DNA of 7,706 bases from Accumulibacter sp. (GTDB taxonomy: Bacteria > Pseudomonadota > Gammaproteobacteria > Burkholderiales > Rhodocyclaceae), in NCBI GenBank assembly GCA_003538495.1, contig DPSD01000363.1, forward strand, positions 1-7,706, given 5' to 3'. The position numbers and the translations under genes were made by a program. Shown here piece after piece: positions 7,200 through 7,706 of this stretch (its first letter is position 1; each line of letters opens with the position of its first letter). Under the pieces are notes generated by a model that was not told the DNA's origin, searched no databases, and saw only the letters and a list, made by a program, of their open reading frames with translations.

Positions 7200-7224
7200 T
7201 CGTTCGCCGGCAAGGCGATACGAG
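7199..7224 (+). other. Hairpin filling the pre-tRNA-Gln 5' leader
   Basis: CTCGTTCGCC (7199-7208) pairs with GGCGA and ACGAG (7214-7218 and 7220-7224). This makes ten Watson-Crick pairs with one bulged T at 7219 and a 5-nt loop, GGCAA. The stem starts at the predicted transcription start and ends 7 nt before the mature tRNA. It would therefore occupy almost the whole leader removed by RNase P. Confidence 0.55.
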
Positions 7225-7231
7225 CGACAGC

Positions 7232-7308
7232 TGGGGAGTCGCCAAGTTGGTCAAGGCACCGGATTTTGATTCCGGCATTCGAAGGTTCGAATCCTTCTTC
7301 CCCAGCCA
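7232..7308 (+). tRNA. tRNA-Gln (anticodon UUG), CCA encoded
   Basis: A 77-nt cloverleaf. The acceptor stem is TGGGGAG (7232-7238) with TTCCCCA (7298-7304), ending in a G·U pair. The discriminator is G7305 and CCA is encoded at 7306-7308. The anticodon stem is CCGGA/TCCGG (7259-7263, 7271-7275) with loop TTTTGAT, so the anticodon is TTG at 7266-7268 and reads CAA (and CAG by wobble). The T arm contains GGTTCGAATCC. The weak U1-A72 first pair, U35 and the discriminator G are known identity elements for glutaminyl-tRNA synthetase. It lies between ispE and prs; I recall a tRNA-Gln just upstream of prs in betaproteobacteria generally. Confidence 0.98.
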
Positions 7309-7321
7309 TTCCATTTCTGTC

Positions 7322-7360
7322 AAAGCGGGCAGGCCAGCTTGCCTGTGCCCGTCTTGCTTT
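7322..7360 (+). terminator. Hairpin with U-rich tail after tRNA-Gln: terminator or attenuator
   Basis: CGGGC-AGGC (7326-7334) pairs with GCCT-GT-GCCCG (7341-7351), with a 2-nt bulge and a 6-nt loop CAGCTT. It is followed by TCTTGCTTT. Alternatively AAAGC (7322-7326) can close on GCTTT (7356-7360). The imperfect U-tract suggests partial termination, with read-through into prs. Confidence 0.42.
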
Positions 7361-7364
7361 ACAC

Positions 7365-7385
7365 GGCGCCCGTTCGGCAGGCGCC
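7365..7385 (+). other. GGCGCC hairpin in the prs leader
   Basis: Two copies of the self-complementary GGCGCC (7365-7370 and 7380-7385) can pair as a 6-bp GC-only stem with a 9-nt loop. The stem ends two bases before the likely prs ribosome site GGGAAG (7388-7393). It could influence prs translation or act as a processing site. Confidence 0.35.
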
Positions 7386-7399
7386 TCGGGAAGCGCTCC

Positions 7400-7706
7400 A
7401 TGGCCTACGACAGCCTGATGGTATTCACCGGCAATGCCAACCCTGCGTTGGCCGCCGAAGTCGTCAAGCGCCTCAATATATCGCTCGGTCGAGCCCAGGT
7501 CGGGCGCTTTTCCGACGGCGAAATCAGCGTCGAAATCCAGGAGCATGTGCGCGGCATGGACGTGTTCATCCTGCAATCGACCTGCGCGCCGACCAACGAG
7601 AACCTGATGGAACTGCTGGTCATGGTCGACGCGCTCAAGCGCGCCTCGGCCGCCCGAATCACCGCCGCCATCCCCTATTTTGGCTACGCCCGCCAGGATC
7701 GCCGCG
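7400..7706 (+). CDS. prs: Ribose-phosphate pyrophosphokinase (PRPP synthetase), 3'-truncated by the window edge
   Basis: Prs transfers pyrophosphate from ATP to ribose 5-phosphate, making PRPP for purine, pyrimidine, NAD, His and Trp synthesis. The window holds 102 complete codons plus one base of a family usually near 315 residues. It begins [18 protein letters not shown]. It then shows [12 protein letters not shown] (35-46; Phe37 and Asp39-Gly-Glu are in the ATP-binding region), the [20 protein letters not shown] segment (54-73) and [11 protein letters not shown] (92-102), which holds the conserved ATP-contacting Arg-Gln-Asp. The ATG at 7400 has a weak GGGAAG site 6 nt upstream. I see no good separate promoter in the 91-nt gap after tRNA-Gln, so at least part of its expression may come from the tRNA promoter past the intervening hairpins. 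Confidence 0.97.
   Translation, partial: MAYDSLMVFTGNANPALAAEVVKRLNISLGRAQVGRFSDGEISVEIQEHVRGMDVFILQSTCAPTNENLMELLVMVDALKRASAARITAAIPYFGYARQDRR

Noticed and set aside
7358..7386. TTTACA at 7358-7363 as the -35 of a prs promoter
   Set aside because: The sequence 16-18 nt downstream is GC-rich (around GGCGCC) and offers no -10 box.
6460..7401. 313-codon minus-strand open frame across ispE and tRNA-Gln
   Set aside because: It is antisense to a well-supported kinase and a tRNA, and part of it is tRNA-complement peptide.
7139..7576. Minus-strand open frame containing [18 protein letters not shown]
   Set aside because: This peptide is the reverse translation of the tRNA-Gln gene, a familiar spurious database ORF. 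It also runs antisense into prs.

Overview
The window is a GC-rich stretch of bacterial chromosome, nearly all of it housekeeping genes. The gene content and the order TPR protein – lolB – ispE – tRNA-Gln – prs point to a betaproteobacterium. A member of the Rhodocyclaceae or a relative is my best guess. This rests on remembered gene order and protein style, not on a database search. I saw no insertion sequence, phage gene, CRISPR array or other mobile element.

Layout. Positions 1-840 (+) hold miaA, cut at its 5' end by the window edge. It converges on a long minus-strand gene (2828 down to 867) for a 653-residue dynamin-like GTPase. Upstream of that gene, also on the minus strand, is mutM (3747 down to 2920), the Fpg DNA glycosylase. 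A 95-bp divergent intergenic region (3748-3842) separates mutM from a plus-strand run: an exported TPR protein (3843-5627), the outer-membrane lipoprotein factor lolB (about 5624-6268) and the isoprenoid kinase ispE (6265-7125). These three genes overlap by 4 nt at each junction, so they look like one translationally coupled operon. A strong -10 box then precedes tRNA-Gln(UUG) at 7232-7308, and the window ends inside prs (from 7400).

How the genes relate. The TPR protein and LolB both work on the envelope side. IspE and Prs supply precursors: isopentenyl units through the MEP pathway, and PRPP. MiaA uses the dimethylallyl group made by the MEP pathway to modify tRNA. This is a metabolic link only, since miaA and ispE are not in one operon here. 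MutM repairs oxidised guanine.

I found no convincing new system. The points most worth a second look are the dynamin-like GTPase with an atypical P-loop, the apparent absence of a usable ATG/GTG/TTG start for lolB (a CTG overlapping the upstream stop fits best), and the dense RNA structure around tRNA-Gln: a 10-bp hairpin filling its short 5' leader and two hairpins between it and prs.
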